This document shows positions 8,948-17,893 of a stretch of DNA of 41,139 nucleotides, piece by piece. The DNA lies in the NCBI GenBank assembly GCA_018399615.1, contig JAGYNT010000004.1:1-41139 (forward strand), read 5' to 3'. Numbering within the stretch: position 1 is the stretch's first letter; every line of letters begins with the position of its first letter. Origin of the DNA: Acholeplasmataceae bacterium. GTDB lineage: Bacteria > Bacillota_I > Bacilli_A > Acholeplasmatales > Acholeplasmataceae. The notes under the pieces were generated by a model, which saw nothing but the letters and a program-made list of their open reading frames with translations, was not told the DNA's origin and did not search any database. A program made the translations under genes and the position numbers.

Positions 8948-10218
8948 CTCTGTTCACCCATTTTCTCGATAAGATAGCGTTCAACCCGTTGCAGCAATAC
9001 GTCTTCCTGAGTTTCCGTCTTCGTGTCCTTGATCGCGACCATACCGCGTTCATATTCATCATCGCCAAGAATGACGAGATATCTGGCGTTCAGCCTGAGT
9101 GCGTGTTTGAGTTGAGCCTTGAAACTCTTGTTCATATAGTTCATGTCGCTGACGATGTCCGCCTTGCGCAAATCATAAAGAATTTTCACGGCATCAGCCT
9201 TGAGCCTGTCCGACGATACGATGATATAGGCGTCAAGAGCTGGTTCTGTCCAGAAATCGATGTTTTCCGCTTCAAGCGCCAAAAGCAGACGCTCCATACC
9301 GAATGCGAAGCCGATTCCGCCGAGGTCCGGTCCGCCGAGTTCTTTGACGAGTTTCTGATACCTGCCGCCTCCGCCGAGAATATTCTGTGCGCCGAATCCT
9401 TCGATATCGGCCTCGATCTCGAAAACGGTGTGACTGTAGTAATCCAGTCCGCGTACGAGTCTCGGAGAAATCTCATAACTGATTTTGGCGGCATTGATAT
9501 ATTCGAGAACGGTCTCGAAATATGCTTTTGATTCCGCGTTCAGATAGTCTCTCGTGACCGGAGCGTTGATCATCGCCGGGTGGTCCTGATCGACTTTGCA
9601 ATCGAGGATACGCAAGGGGTTCTTTGTGATCCGTCTTTGGCAATCGGCACACAATTCATCTTTCACAGGGAGGAAATGCGTTTCGAGGGCTTTCTGATAC
9701 GCCGCTCGCGATGAATCATCGCCGAGCGTGTTGAGACGAACGCGTACGCCTTTTAGACCTAGACGTTTGATGAAGTCGTAGGATAGTATGATCATTTCGG
9801 CATCCAGGGCGGGATCGATCCCGCCGATCGCTTCGACACCGAACTGATAGAACTGTCGATAGCGTCCTTTTTGCGGGCGTTCATAACGAAAATTCGGCCC
9901 CAGATAATAGACCTTCTCCAATTCCTGGCTCGCATAGAGTTTGTTTTCCACGTAACTGCGGATGACACCGGCCGTTCCTTCCGGTCTGAGCGTCAGTTTT
10001 CTTTGACTCCGATCATCGAAGTCATAGGTTTCCTTGGTGACCATGTCCGACGCTTCGGAATCGCGATGAAAAACTTCGCTGTATTCCAGAATCGGAGTCC
10101 GGATTTCTTTCATGTTGTAAAGCCCGAGTATGAATCGGATCTTTTCCTCGAGAGCGTGCCACGCATGGGACTCGCTCGGAAGGACGTCATAGGTTCCTTT
10201 CACTTTTCTTGCAGCCAT
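8944..10218 (-). CDS. hisS: Histidyl-tRNA synthetase
   Basis: 424 residues, full length. Class II synthetase charging tRNA-His. Seen: N-terminal KVKGTYDVLP, motif 2 (FRYERPQKGRYRQFYQFGVEAIG), the His-specific RGLDYYSHTVFEI loop, GGGGRYQKL and motif 3 (GIGFAFGMERLLL), then the C-terminal anticodon-binding domain. It follows the GNAT gene by 3 bases and overlaps aspS by 4. The T-box leader upstream of the GNAT gene, with inferred specifier CAC (His), should control it in response to uncharged tRNA-His. Confidence 0.97.
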   Translation of the reverse strand: MAARKVKGTYDVLPSESHAWHALEEKIRFILGLYNMKEIRTPILEYSEVFHRDSEASDMVTKETYDFDDRSQRKLTLRPEGTAGVIRSYVENKLYASQELEKVYYLGPNFRYERPQKGRYRQFYQFGVEAIGGIDPALDAEMIILSYDFIKRLGLKGVRVRLNTLGDDSSRAAYQKALETHFLPVKDELCADCQRRITKNPLRILDCKVDQDHPAMINAPVTRDYLNAESKAYFETVLEYINAAKISYEISPRLVRGLDYYSHTVFEIEADIEGFGAQNILGGGGRYQKLVKELGGPDLGGIGFAFGMERLLLALEAENIDFWTEPALDAYIIVSSDRLKADAVKILYDLRKADIVSDMNYMNKSFKAQLKHALRLNARYLVILGDDEYERGMVAIKDTKTETQEDVLLQRVERYLIEKMGEQR

Positions 10219-10221
10219 AGT

Positions 10222-10770
10222 TTATCTCCTTTTTTCATAGGTCCAGATCTCATCTTCAATCGTACCCTTGGTTTTTTTCAAGTAATAGTATTCTTTTTTC
10301 AACAAGCGAAACCCGGCTTTTTCGATGACACGGCGACTCGCCACGTTTCCCTTCAAGTGTTTGACGATGATGCGCTCATATCCCAAATACGAAAACCCGA
10401 TCTCGATGAGCTTGGAAAGGGCACGTGTGACGATCCCCTTGTTCCAGTAGTCGGGATGAATGACAAAACCGATTTCGGCCCCGTCCCCACTATCTATTGT
10501 ACTATGAAAGTCGATCGTTCCAATCATTTTTGACCTTTTCATGTCGACAATCGCGTACCCGATCGGCAGTCCTTCTTTGAGTCGCGGGAAAAAGATCCTT
10601 CGGATCGAACGCTTGGCTTCCCGAATGTCGGCAAACGGTCCCCAACTGAGAAATCGGGTAACGTCGCTTCTTCTTCCGTAGTCAAACATATCCTTGGCAT
10701 CGCTCAATCGGATGGTTCGAAGGCGATAGTCGTCGAAATCGATGACCGGCATGCGTCGATATTTTTTCAT
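10222..10770 (-). CDS. GNAT N-acetyltransferase, RimJ/RimL-like
   Basis: 182 residues. The acetyl-CoA fold of the RimJ/RimL group (Acetyltransf_3 type) is visible: DYRLRTIRLSDAKDMFDYG at the start, IGTIDFHS, EIGFVIHPDYWNKGIVTRAL (acetyl-CoA-binding region) and SRRVIEKAGFRLL near the end. These enzymes acetylate protein N-termini or small amines; the substrate here is unknown. It is the first gene after the T-box leader and hisS starts 3 bases after its stop, so it is regulated as part of the hisS-aspS operon, which is an unusual position. Ribosome binding site AAAGGT lies about 12 bases upstream of the ATG. Confidence 0.85.
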   Translation of the reverse strand: MKKYRRMPVIDFDDYRLRTIRLSDAKDMFDYGRRSDVTRFLSWGPFADIREAKRSIRRIFFPRLKEGLPIGYAIVDMKRSKMIGTIDFHSTIDSGDGAEIGFVIHPDYWNKGIVTRALSKLIEIGFSYLGYERIIVKHLKGNVASRRVIEKAGFRLLKKEYYYLKKTKGTIEDEIWTYEKRR

Positions 10771-10787
10771 AGGTCTTTTTACCTTTC

Positions 10788-10822
10788 AAAATAAAAACAT
10801 CCTCAAAAAGATCTAAGGACGT
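10788..10822 (-). terminator. T-box leader terminator hairpin (his operon)
   Basis: ACGTCCTTA pairs with TGAGGATGT (9 pairs including two G-U) around an 8-base loop, followed by TTTTATTTT. It shares CGTCCTTA with the antiterminator, so the two structures exclude each other, as in classical T-boxes. Confidence 0.85.
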
Positions 10823-10948
10823 ATGTGTCTACGCGGTACCACCTTAGTTCTAGATAAAATCTAGCACTCATTTTTTCCTGTGGCCTCCAGAGGCGTCACC
10901 AATCGGGGTGTGCCCGATCACCTCGATCATCGACCGATTCTCAATCTG
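10788..10948 (-). promoter_or_regulatory. T-box leader, inferred His specifier
   Basis: The minus strand contains the T-box core AGGTGGTACCGCG (10832-10844), which pairs with CGTCCTTAG downstream to form the antiterminator. Preceding it are GCCTCTGGAGGC and CTAGATTTTATCTAG hairpins. A short stem I candidate is closed by AATCGG/CCGATT, with CAC followed by ACC (10910-10912) on its 3' side. The ileS leader has ATC followed by ACC at the equivalent place, so CAC (His) is inferred as specifier. The transcript start predicted from the promoter lies only ~100 bases before the T-box core, so stem I must be compact. The presence of a T-box is near certain; the specifier assignment is inference. Confidence 0.92.
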
Positions 10949-10953
10949 CTTTC

Positions 10954-10982
10954 ATCTTATCCTAAAGAGAAGCTTTTGTCAA
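10954..10982 (-). promoter_or_regulatory. Promoter of the GNAT-hisS-aspS operon
   Basis: TTGACA (10977-10982), 17-base spacer, TAAGAT (10954-10959) on the minus strand, placed just after the dtd stop. It drives the T-box leader and probably the nine-gene operon down to rluD. Confidence 0.85.
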
Positions 10983-10986
10983 TCGC

Positions 10987-11421
10987 TTATGTGTCAAGAA
11001 TGATCGTGACCGGTCCGTCATTCGCAGCGTCGATTCTCATGTGGGCTTGGAAGACACCGGTTTCAACCACATGTTTCCTGATCAACAGGTCACGAACCAT
11101 CTCATAGAGAACACGGGCCTGATCGGGAAGAGCGGCTTCTGTGAATGAGGGACGATTGCCGCCTTTGGTGTTGCCGTAAAGCGTGAATTGCGAGATGAGC
11201 AGAATCTCGCCTTTGACATCCTGAATGCTCAGATTCATTTTTCCGTCAGGATCATCGAAAATCCGTAATTTGGAAATCTTGTCGGCCATCTTGAGGGCAC
11301 TCTTCTGATCGTCTTCCTTGTGGATGCCGAGAAAAACGACAAGACCGTGACCGATGGTCCCGACGACTTCATTTGAAACATTCACTTTGGCGTTGGATAC
11401 GCGTTGACATACCGCTCTCAT
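10987..11421 (-). CDS. dtd: D-aminoacyl-tRNA deacylase
   Basis: 144 residues, the normal size. It hydrolyses D-amino acids mischarged on tRNA. Seen: N-terminal [13 protein letters not shown], the active-site SQFTLYGNT segment and the C-terminal NDGPVT motif with the conserved Gly-Pro. It overlaps relA by 4 bases (ATGA), so apt-relA-dtd form one operon, and the hisS operon promoter follows directly. The relA-dtd-hisS-aspS order is the typical Firmicute arrangement. Confidence 0.95.
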   Translation of the reverse strand: MRAVCQRVSNAKVNVSNEVVGTIGHGLVVFLGIHKEDDQKSALKMADKISKLRIFDDPDGKMNLSIQDVKGEILLISQFTLYGNTKGGNRPSFTEAALPDQARVLYEMVRDLLIRKHVVETGVFQAHMRIDAANDGPVTIILDT

Positions 11422-13598
11422 TTGACATCCCTTTCGACGCTGTAAATATCGGTTACTTTTTTCAAGTTCAGCATCAGTTGTTGCAGAAGTGCGTGATTTG
11501 CGATGGATACTTTCAGTTTGATGATCATTTCGAGATTCGCCGTCGTTCTCGCGTTGACTTCGGCGATCGACACGCTTGCCGCATTGACGACATTCACGAC
11601 TTCCGAGAGAAGCGTCGGTTTATTCGTTCCGACGACCTTGAGCCAGGCGGGATACTTGCGGTTGATCTGTTTGCTCCAGAAGGCTTCGATCTGCCGATTG
11701 TCTTCGAGATTTTTGATATTCGGACAGAAATCGGCGTGTATGACGATCCCGCTATGCTTGCTGACATACCCGAGGATATGATCACCGGGGATCGGTGAAC
11801 AGCAATTGGCGAGTTTGATCTGCGGCGTCGAAAGTCCTTCGATGACGACACCCGTCTCACTGTGGGTCGTCAGTTGCCGATTCGCTTTCTCCATCTGACG
11901 TTGCAGGAAGACCGATTTATCGACTTCCTGTCCGAGCAATTTGCTCGCGACGGTTTTCGGTGAGATCATGCCTTTGCCGACTTCGAGGTAGAGATCCTGA
12001 ACGTTGGTCACCATGTTCTTTTCGAAGTACTGGACGACAAAATCGTCATCAAGCGACTGCGTCACTTTTTGCGCGACGAACTCACGCTCGAGCATATCCT
12101 TTCCGAGTTGGATCAACTGATCCCGATTCTGCTTGTTCAGATAGCTCTTGATCTTGTGTTTCGCATGTGCGGATTTCGCGATCTTGAGCCAGTCCTCACT
12201 CGGACCGACAGAGTTCTTGTTGATCTTGACCGATACGATATCGCCGGTTTTCAAGGTGTAATCGAGCGTGACGATTCGGTTGTTGACGAGCGCACCGACC
12301 ATGCGATGACCGATATCGGTGTGAATGCGATAGGCGAAATCGATCGGAGTCGAGCCCTTGGGCAACTCGATGACTTCTCCTTTCGGCGTGAACACATAGA
12401 CGTTCGCATCGAGGATGTCGCCCTTGATGGTATCGACGAATTCTTCGGCACCGGCATCGGTCTCATCCTCGTCTTCGCTCATTTTCATCAGCTCGCCATA
12501 CCATTTGAGCTTTTGAGCGATCTCGAACTGTTCGCGCTCGCGCGAGTAGGTCTTGTTTTCTTTGTATGCCCAATGCGCGGCAACCCCGTACTCGGCGATC
12601 GCATCCATCTCGTGGGTTCGAATCTGCACTTCGAAGAGTGTTCCGTCTTCCGCAAGCAACGTCGTGTGAAGCGATTGATACATGTTCGGCTTCGGTACGG
12701 CGATATAGTCCTTGAACCGCCGGGGAATCGGCGTATAGTTGGCATGAATAAGCCCTAAAGCCTGGTAACACTCATCGATCCGATTGACGATGATCCGCAC
12801 GGCGAGCAAATCATAGATGTCCTCGAAAGCCCGATTGTCCCGAACCATTTTCTTGTAGATGCTGTAAATGTTCTTGATCCGACCCTTGATCTCGAAGTTC
12901 AAGAGTTCGCTTTTTCCAAAAAGAGTCTTGATTGCCGCGATCACGCGTTCAATCGAAGCCTCTCTTTCCGTTCGTTTCGCTTGAATCATGTTGGATACAC
13001 GATAGTACATCGGCGGGTCGGTGTATCTGAGGGATCGATCCTCGAGTTCCGCCTTGACCCGGAAAATCCCGAGTCTGTGGGCGATCGGTGCGTAAATTTC
13101 AAGTGTTTCCCGTGCGATCTTGTATTGTTTGTCCGGCGGCATCGAATCGAGTGTGCGGACGTTATGCAGACGATCGGCGATCTTGATGATCACGACTCGG
13201 ATGTCCTTGGCCATCGCCAAGAGCATTTTCTGATGGTTTTCCGCCTGTGAGGTCGTCGTCGTGAACGAAAGCTTGCTGATCTTGGTCACGCCATCGACGA
13301 GTTGTCGGATTTCCGTGCCGAACTCCTTTTCCACGTCATCGAGCTTGAGGTCGGTATCTTCCACGGTGTCATGCAACAAGGCGGCGATAATCGTTCCCGG
13401 TCCGGCGGTCAGGCCGGCAAGTATGCGGGCGACTTCGACCGGATGGGTGATGTAGTCATCCCCGCTTTTCCGCATTTGTCCACGATGCTTGTCTCGCGCC
13501 AAAAAATACGCTTTTCGAATGAGTTCGACGTCCGATTCACGTTTGATATAAGAAGAAATCGATTCAATTAGCGTATCGAGAAGCGCTTCAAAAGACAT
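11418..13598 (-). CDS. relA: Bifunctional (p)ppGpp synthetase/hydrolase
   Basis: 726 residues from the chosen start. It makes and degrades (p)ppGpp in the stringent response. Domains in order: HD hydrolase (HPVEV ~52, [10 protein letters not shown] ~75-83, [12 protein letters not shown]), synthetase ([21 protein letters not shown]), TGS ([24 protein letters not shown]) and a C-terminal ACT region. Both catalytic centres look intact, so it is a Rel-type dual enzyme. The ORF track starts 7 codons earlier, but GGGAGGT at good spacing supports the ATG at 13598 (MSFEALLD). It overlaps the end of apt by 11 bases and dtd by 4. Confidence 0.95.
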   Translation of the reverse strand: MSFEALLDTLIESISSYIKRESDVELIRKAYFLARDKHRGQMRKSGDDYITHPVEVARILAGLTAGPGTIIAALLHDTVEDTDLKLDDVEKEFGTEIRQLVDGVTKISKLSFTTTTSQAENHQKMLLAMAKDIRVVIIKIADRLHNVRTLDSMPPDKQYKIARETLEIYAPIAHRLGIFRVKAELEDRSLRYTDPPMYYRVSNMIQAKRTEREASIERVIAAIKTLFGKSELLNFEIKGRIKNIYSIYKKMVRDNRAFEDIYDLLAVRIIVNRIDECYQALGLIHANYTPIPRRFKDYIAVPKPNMYQSLHTTLLAEDGTLFEVQIRTHEMDAIAEYGVAAHWAYKENKTYSREREQFEIAQKLKWYGELMKMSEDEDETDAGAEEFVDTIKGDILDANVYVFTPKGEVIELPKGSTPIDFAYRIHTDIGHRMVGALVNNRIVTLDYTLKTGDIVSVKINKNSVGPSEDWLKIAKSAHAKHKIKSYLNKQNRDQLIQLGKDMLEREFVAQKVTQSLDDDFVVQYFEKNMVTNVQDLYLEVGKGMISPKTVASKLLGQEVDKSVFLQRQMEKANRQLTTHSETGVVIEGLSTPQIKLANCCSPIPGDHILGYVSKHSGIVIHADFCPNIKNLEDNRQIEAFWSKQINRKYPAWLKVVGTNKPTLLSEVVNVVNAASVSIAEVNARTTANLEMIIKLKVSIANHALLQQLMLNLKKVTDIYSVERDVK

Positions 13599-14130
13599 CC
13601 GCGGACCTCCCTTTTTCAATAGTTGATGAGGTCAGGATATCGTAACCTTCGAGTTTGTCGCGTCCGTGAAGATCGTTGAGTTCGATCAGAAACGCCAGGC
13701 CGACGACCAACTGGCCGCCAAGCTTGTTGACGAGATCGATGGAGGCACGGATCGTTCCTCCGGTCGCGAGCAGATCATCGATGATGATGACCCGATCGCC
13801 TTGCCGGATGGCATCGGCGTGCAGACAAAGCCTGTTCGAACCGTATTCGAGATCATAGTCGACGCTGACGGTCGAACGGGGGAGTTTTCCGGGTTTCCGT
13901 ACCGGTGCGAACCCGATTCCGAGATTCGTCGCTACCGGACATCCGAAAATGAATCCGCGTGCCTCAGGCCCGATAATGAGCGTCGCTTTCTTTTCCTTCG
14001 CGTAGTCCGTGAAGCACTTCGCGGCATAACGATAAGCCTCACCGTTGAGCATCAATGGCGTAATGTCACGAAACAAAATGCCCTTTTTCGGGAAATCCGG
14101 AACATCGGCGATGTAGTCCTTGAGATTCAT
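13588..14130 (-). CDS. apt: Adenine phosphoribosyltransferase
   Basis: 180 residues, with N-terminal [33 protein letters not shown] and the PRPP-binding motif [13 protein letters not shown] (~114-126). It salvages adenine to AMP with PRPP. Start ATG at 14130 follows AAGGAGATAACGACC. It is the first gene of apt-relA-dtd, with a good promoter at 14191-14219, and divergent from rarA. The apt-relA pairing is conserved in Firmicutes. Confidence 0.97.
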   Translation of the reverse strand: MNLKDYIADVPDFPKKGILFRDITPLMLNGEAYRYAAKCFTDYAKEKKATLIIGPEARGFIFGCPVATNLGIGFAPVRKPGKLPRSTVSVDYDLEYGSNRLCLHADAIRQGDRVIIIDDLLATGGTIRASIDLVNKLGGQLVVGLAFLIELNDLHGRDKLEGYDILTSSTIEKGRSADVF

Positions 14131-14190
14131 GGTCGTTATCTCCTTCGTTGGTGTCGTTTTCGATCATGTTGACATATCGAGTTACGTTTC

Positions 14191-14219
14191 ATTTTAACCG
14201 ATTTTTCCACATTTTACAA
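14191..14219 (-). promoter_or_regulatory. Promoter of apt-relA-dtd
   Basis: Minus strand TTGTAA (14214-14219), 17-base spacer, TAAAAT (14191-14196), about 60 bases before the apt ATG. Confidence 0.78.
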
Positions 14220-14235
14220 GTAGCGCGAGCGCTTA

Positions 14236-14244
14236 TGATATAAT
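14236..14244 (+). promoter_or_regulatory. Extended -10 promoter of rarA
   Basis: TGATATAAT (TGnTATAAT) lies 17 bases before the rarA ATG. Its spacer region contains the perfect inverted repeat AGCGC-GA-GCGCT (14222-14233). The same sequence TTACAA used as -35 for apt on the other strand lies 19 bases upstream of this -10. Confidence 0.65.
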
Positions 14245-14261
14245 CATGATGGTGATCACAT

Positions 14262-15494
14262 ATGAAACCTCTGGCATATCGCATAAGACCTGAACGTTTC
14301 GAAGATGTCGTCGGACAGGACCATCTCGTCGGTCCGAAAGGCGTGCTTCGAGCCATGCTTGAAAAGAAACGCATCCTATCCTACATCCTCCACGGCCCAC
14401 CCGGTACCGGGAAAACGACCATCGCCACGATCTTCGCGGAAAAAAGCGGATTGGACACGTATTTTTTCAATGCGTCCACCGATTCCAAGGCACGTCTCAA
14501 GGATATCATCAAGACCACGACGTACCATGACATCCTGATCGTCATCGACGAGATACACCGCATGAATACCGATGTGCAGGACTATCTTCTTCCCTATATC
14601 GAAAACGGCAAGGCGACCATCATCGGGATCACGACGCTCAATCCGTACCAAAGCGTCAACATGGCGATCCGTTCCCGTTGTCATCTCTTCCAAGTCAAAA
14701 ACCTCAGTGACGAGTCGCTTGAAAAAGCGATTGAAAGAGGGCTATCCGCGCTCGAAATCGACATCGAAATCGAAAAGGACGCCCTCGACGCCATCATCCG
14801 CTATGCCAACCATGAAGTCCGAAGCGCACTCAACCTGCTCGAGAGTGCAGCTCTCGTTCTCGGTGACGGGTCGCGTCTGACGAAAGGAACGCTCAGACGC
14901 ATAACCGGGCAGGCCCAACACGATCTCGATGCCGATGGCGACGCATTCTACAATCTTCTGAGCGGCTTGCAGAAATCGATTCGCGGATCGGATGTCGATG
15001 CCGCCCTCTTCTACCTGGCACAACTCCTAGTCCTCGGTGACTTGCAAGCCATTCAAAGACGCCTGCTCGTCATCGCCTATGAGGACATCGGTCTGGCCAA
15101 CCCGCTCATGGGCGGCAAGGTGCTCCATGCCACGGAAGCGTGTCTCAAAGTCGGTATGCCGGAAGCACGGATCATTCTTGGATCGATCGTGATCGATATG
15201 GCGCTCTCTCCGAAATCCAATACGGCTTATCTGGCAATCGAAAAAGCGATCGAAACATATGAAAAAGGCGGAACAGGCGTCTTTCCCGATCACATCAACA
15301 ACAACAGGATCAAATTGAACCCAGACATTTATCACTATCCGCATGACAGCCCGAACAGCGTCAACGATCAGACGTATCTTCCTAAAGACATCAAGGATGA
15401 GGTCTTCTATATCCCCAAAAATGAAACCAACTACGAAAAAGCGCTTGCCGAACGACTTAAAACCATCGATCGGATCAAGCGCAAAAAGAGATAA
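14262..15494 (+). CDS. rarA: Replication-associated recombination protein A (MgsA/RarA AAA+ ATPase)
   Basis: 410 residues. A AAA+ clamp-loader-like ATPase that acts at stalled replication forks. Walker A GPPGTGKTT is at residues 45-53, Walker B VIDEIHR at 94-100, sensor region TTLNPYQSVN and the arginine finger region IRSRCHLFQ follow. The C-terminal half has the MgsA oligomerisation region (RRLLVIAYEDIGLANP and later HDSPNSVNDQTYLPKD). The start is fixed by the extended -10 promoter just upstream; no strong ribosome binding site is seen. It is monocistronic and ends in a hairpin shared with convergent RNase J. Confidence 0.95.
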   Translation: MKPLAYRIRPERFEDVVGQDHLVGPKGVLRAMLEKKRILSYILHGPPGTGKTTIATIFAEKSGLDTYFFNASTDSKARLKDIIKTTTYHDILIVIDEIHRMNTDVQDYLLPYIENGKATIIGITTLNPYQSVNMAIRSRCHLFQVKNLSDESLEKAIERGLSALEIDIEIEKDALDAIIRYANHEVRSALNLLESAALVLGDGSRLTKGTLRRITGQAQHDLDADGDAFYNLLSGLQKSIRGSDVDAALFYLAQLLVLGDLQAIQRRLLVIAYEDIGLANPLMGGKVLHATEACLKVGMPEARIILGSIVIDMALSPKSNTAYLAIEKAIETYEKGGTGVFPDHINNNRIKLNPDIYHYPHDSPNSVNDQTYLPKDIKDEVFYIPKNETNYEKALAERLKTIDRIKRKKR

Positions 15495-15516
15495 AGCGTG
15501 CCTGGGCACGCTTTAT
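15491..15516. terminator. Hairpin between convergent rarA and RNase J gene
   Basis: ATAAAGCGTGC pairs perfectly with GCACGCTTTAT around CTGG. It has A/T-rich flanks in the stem but no long T-tract. Located between the 3' ends of two convergent genes, it could serve both directions. Confidence 0.65.
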
Positions 15517-15518
15517 CC

Positions 15519-17194
15519 TCAGAGTTCGGTCGAAATCATGACGGGAATGGTGATCGGTCTGCGCTTGGTGCTCTGATAGATGAACCGGTTGATCTCATTT
15601 CGGACATCACGCTTGAATTCATTCCAGTTGATGTATTTGCCTTTGAGATGTTTCGACTGACGGTGAAAGAGCTCCTTGACGTCGTTGAGCAGACCCTCGG
15701 ATTCCTGAACATAAACGAATCCCTTGGTCACGATTTTGACGTCACCGAGAATTTTTTTCGTTTTCGGACAGATGTGTGCGACAATGAGCAAAGCGCCATC
15801 TTCCGCGAAGCTCGCGATCGCGCATGACGAAATCATTGACGTCACCGACGGCAGTACCGTCGATACGATTTCTCCTACGTTGATGTCTCCTGGCCGACGT
15901 ATGCATCATATCGACGAAATTCAAGACATCGCCATTGTCCATCATGAAAATGTGCTCTTCATCATATCCGACTTCCTGAGCGAGTTTTTCAGTCCGTACT
16001 GATGCCTGTACTCACCGATGGTCGGTACGATGTATTTCGGTTTAGCGAGCAAGTTGATAATCATTTTGAGTTCTTCCGTCGTTGCGTGCGCGTTCGTCGA
16101 AGTCGTTGGTCGAGTTGCATGACACTCGCATCGCTTCGATAGGGGATGTCAAGCGTCCTGGCGGCATTTTCCGTTCCCGGTACGGGTGGCGTCATGGAAT
16201 GACCGTATCCCGTATCGGCGATGTGGATGCGAGACGATCATGTTTCTTGCACATGCGTTGAAGCATGAAAAACGGCTCGTGCCTGTTTCGGTGACCAGGC
16301 GGACGAGATGCGTTACCGTCGTTCTTGTTCTTCTCATCGATGAACCGTAAAAAGTCAGTGAGGACTTCGGTATTTTCAAATAGCCTTCGCCAGTGGCGAT
16401 ATCGACGATGCACTCCTGGGCCCGACGACCGATGTGGCGATCTTCTTCTTAGCGGTACTTTTTTGAGCGAGATATCGACGATACGCTGGATCTTTTCCGG
16501 ATGGAAACGAAGAGCGACACGATGATTCTGCACCCTTGGCGTGCGCGTAAACGCTATTGAGGCGATGTGTGAGTTCCTGATTGACGCCTCCGTTCAACAC
16601 CAGGGTCGATCCGAGGGACTCGGAAAGAAGAGCCAGAACGTGTTTTTCGGCGAGTTGATTGATCTTCTGAAAGTCCGTCTGATATTTTCGGTCACTGCTC
16701 TGATCGAACGTGAAATCACTCGTATAGACGATCAGACCTTTGACGGTATGGATCGCGATGCCGACGGATTCGGGAATCGAATGCGTCGTATTGAAAAACG
16801 TGACGCGTACGCTGTTGAACTTGATGATGCTGTTCTGATTGATCGTATTGAGCGTCAGATTCTCGAGTTCGTATCCGGCATCGAGGAGCGTGTCCTTGAC
16901 AATCTGCATCGTGAAGTTGGTCGCATACACGGGGACGTTCAAATCCTTTAGTATATGCGGCAAAGCGCCGATGTGATCCTCATGACCGTGTGAGAGGAAA
17001 ATCCCCTGGATACGATCTTTGGCGCGTATCAGAACGCGATAATCGGGTATGATCTCATCGACACCGAAAAGCTCCGAACTCGGATATTTGATTCCGGCAT
17101 CCAGTATGAAAAGCTGGCGATCGACTTCAACGACATACATGTTCTTGCCGTTTTCACCGAGCCCACCGAGCGCAAAAAAACGTATTTCAGTCAT
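15519..17194 (-). pseudogene. rnj: Ribonuclease J, reading frame broken several times
   Basis: Metallo-beta-lactamase ribonuclease of mRNA decay and rRNA processing. The N-terminal ORF (MTEIRFFALGGLGENGKNMY) carries the zinc motif HGHEDHIGALPHI and the downstream FNTTHSIPESVG. The C-terminal ORF at 15519-15845 carries the J-type C-terminal domain (KTKKILGDVKIVTKGFVYV). Between ~15.85 and 16.55 kb family-like pieces, such as PEKIQRIVDISLK, appear in changing frames, so several single-base shifts are needed. The corrected length, about 558 residues, is normal. The ATG at 17194 has AAGGAAG upstream; the ORF track adds 14 spurious codons. The gene is usually essential or important, so sequence error is plausible, but as presented it cannot be translated. 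Confidence 0.88.
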
Positions 17195-17234
17195 GATAAC
17201 ACTTCCTTTTAAGTAACGTTTATCCTTTATAAGC

Positions 17235-17262
17235 ATTATACCATGTTTTTAAGGATTAACAA
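17235..17262 (-). promoter_or_regulatory. Promoter of the RNase J gene
   Basis: Minus strand TTGTTA (17257-17262), 16-base spacer, TGG plus TATAAT (17235-17240), an extended -10 promoter about 40 bases before the ATG. It overlaps the recU promoter on the other strand. Confidence 0.78.
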
Positions 17263-17285
17263 TGCTTTTGCTTGTGATTTATGAT
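17256..17285 (+). promoter_or_regulatory. Promoter of recU
   Basis: Plus strand TTAACA (17256-17261), 18-base spacer, TATGAT (17280-17285), 23 bases before the recU ATG. The alternative reading is an extended -10 TGATATCAT three bases further on. Its -35 coincides with the -35 of the divergent RNase J promoter. Confidence 0.55.
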
Positions 17286-17308
17286 ATCATGACAGTAGGT
17301 GATGCCAC

Positions 17309-17893
17309 ATGATCGACTACCCGATCAAACGCAAAAACAGGATCAAACAAACGAATTACGCGAACCTCGGCATGACGTTGGAATCCGATATCGAACAAAC
17401 GAATCGTTACTACCTTTCGATCGGTCGTGCGGTCATACACAAAAAACCGACGCCGGTCCAAGTGGTCAACGTCAGTTATCCCGCCAGAAACAAGGCCAAA
17501 ATCATCGAAGCCTATTACAAGACACCTTCGACAACCGATTTCAATGGCATATACAAAGGTCGCCATATCGATTTCGACGCCAAGGAAACCAACTCCCTGA
17601 CATCCATGCCGCTAAAAAACATTCATCCCCATCAAGTCGAACATCTGAAGGAAGTCCGGCATCACGGGGGAATCGTCTTCCTGATCGTATCCTTCAAGCG
17701 CCACGGCAACTATTTCGTACTTCCCGGTACCGTGCTCTTCGAATACTGGGATCGGCAGACGTCTGAAAACGGCAGGAAATCCATACCCTATCGCGCTTTC
17801 ATCGAACGGGCTTACGAGGTTCCCATCGGTTATCAGCCTCGTCTGGACTACTTGAAAGTCATCGATGGCTGGATCGATGGAACGAATCGATGA
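17309..17893 (+). CDS. recU: Holliday junction resolvase RecU
   Basis: 194 residues. It cleaves Holliday junctions in recombination and chromosome segregation. Family hallmarks: NLGMTLESDIEQTNRYY, AVIHKKPTPVQVVNVSYP, the catalytic segment STTDFNGIYKGRHIDFDAKET (~residues 71-91) and HPHQVEHLKEVRHHGGI. The start ATG follows a weak TAGGTGATG ribosome binding site. The 3' end overlaps convergent thiT by 35 bases. In many Firmicutes recU neighbours a penicillin-binding protein gene; none is here. Confidence 0.96.
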   Translation: MIDYPIKRKNRIKQTNYANLGMTLESDIEQTNRYYLSIGRAVIHKKPTPVQVVNVSYPARNKAKIIEAYYKTPSTTDFNGIYKGRHIDFDAKETNSLTSMPLKNIHPHQVEHLKEVRHHGGIVFLIVSFKRHGNYFVLPGTVLFEYWDRQTSENGRKSIPYRAFIERAYEVPIGYQPRLDYLKVIDGWIDGTNR

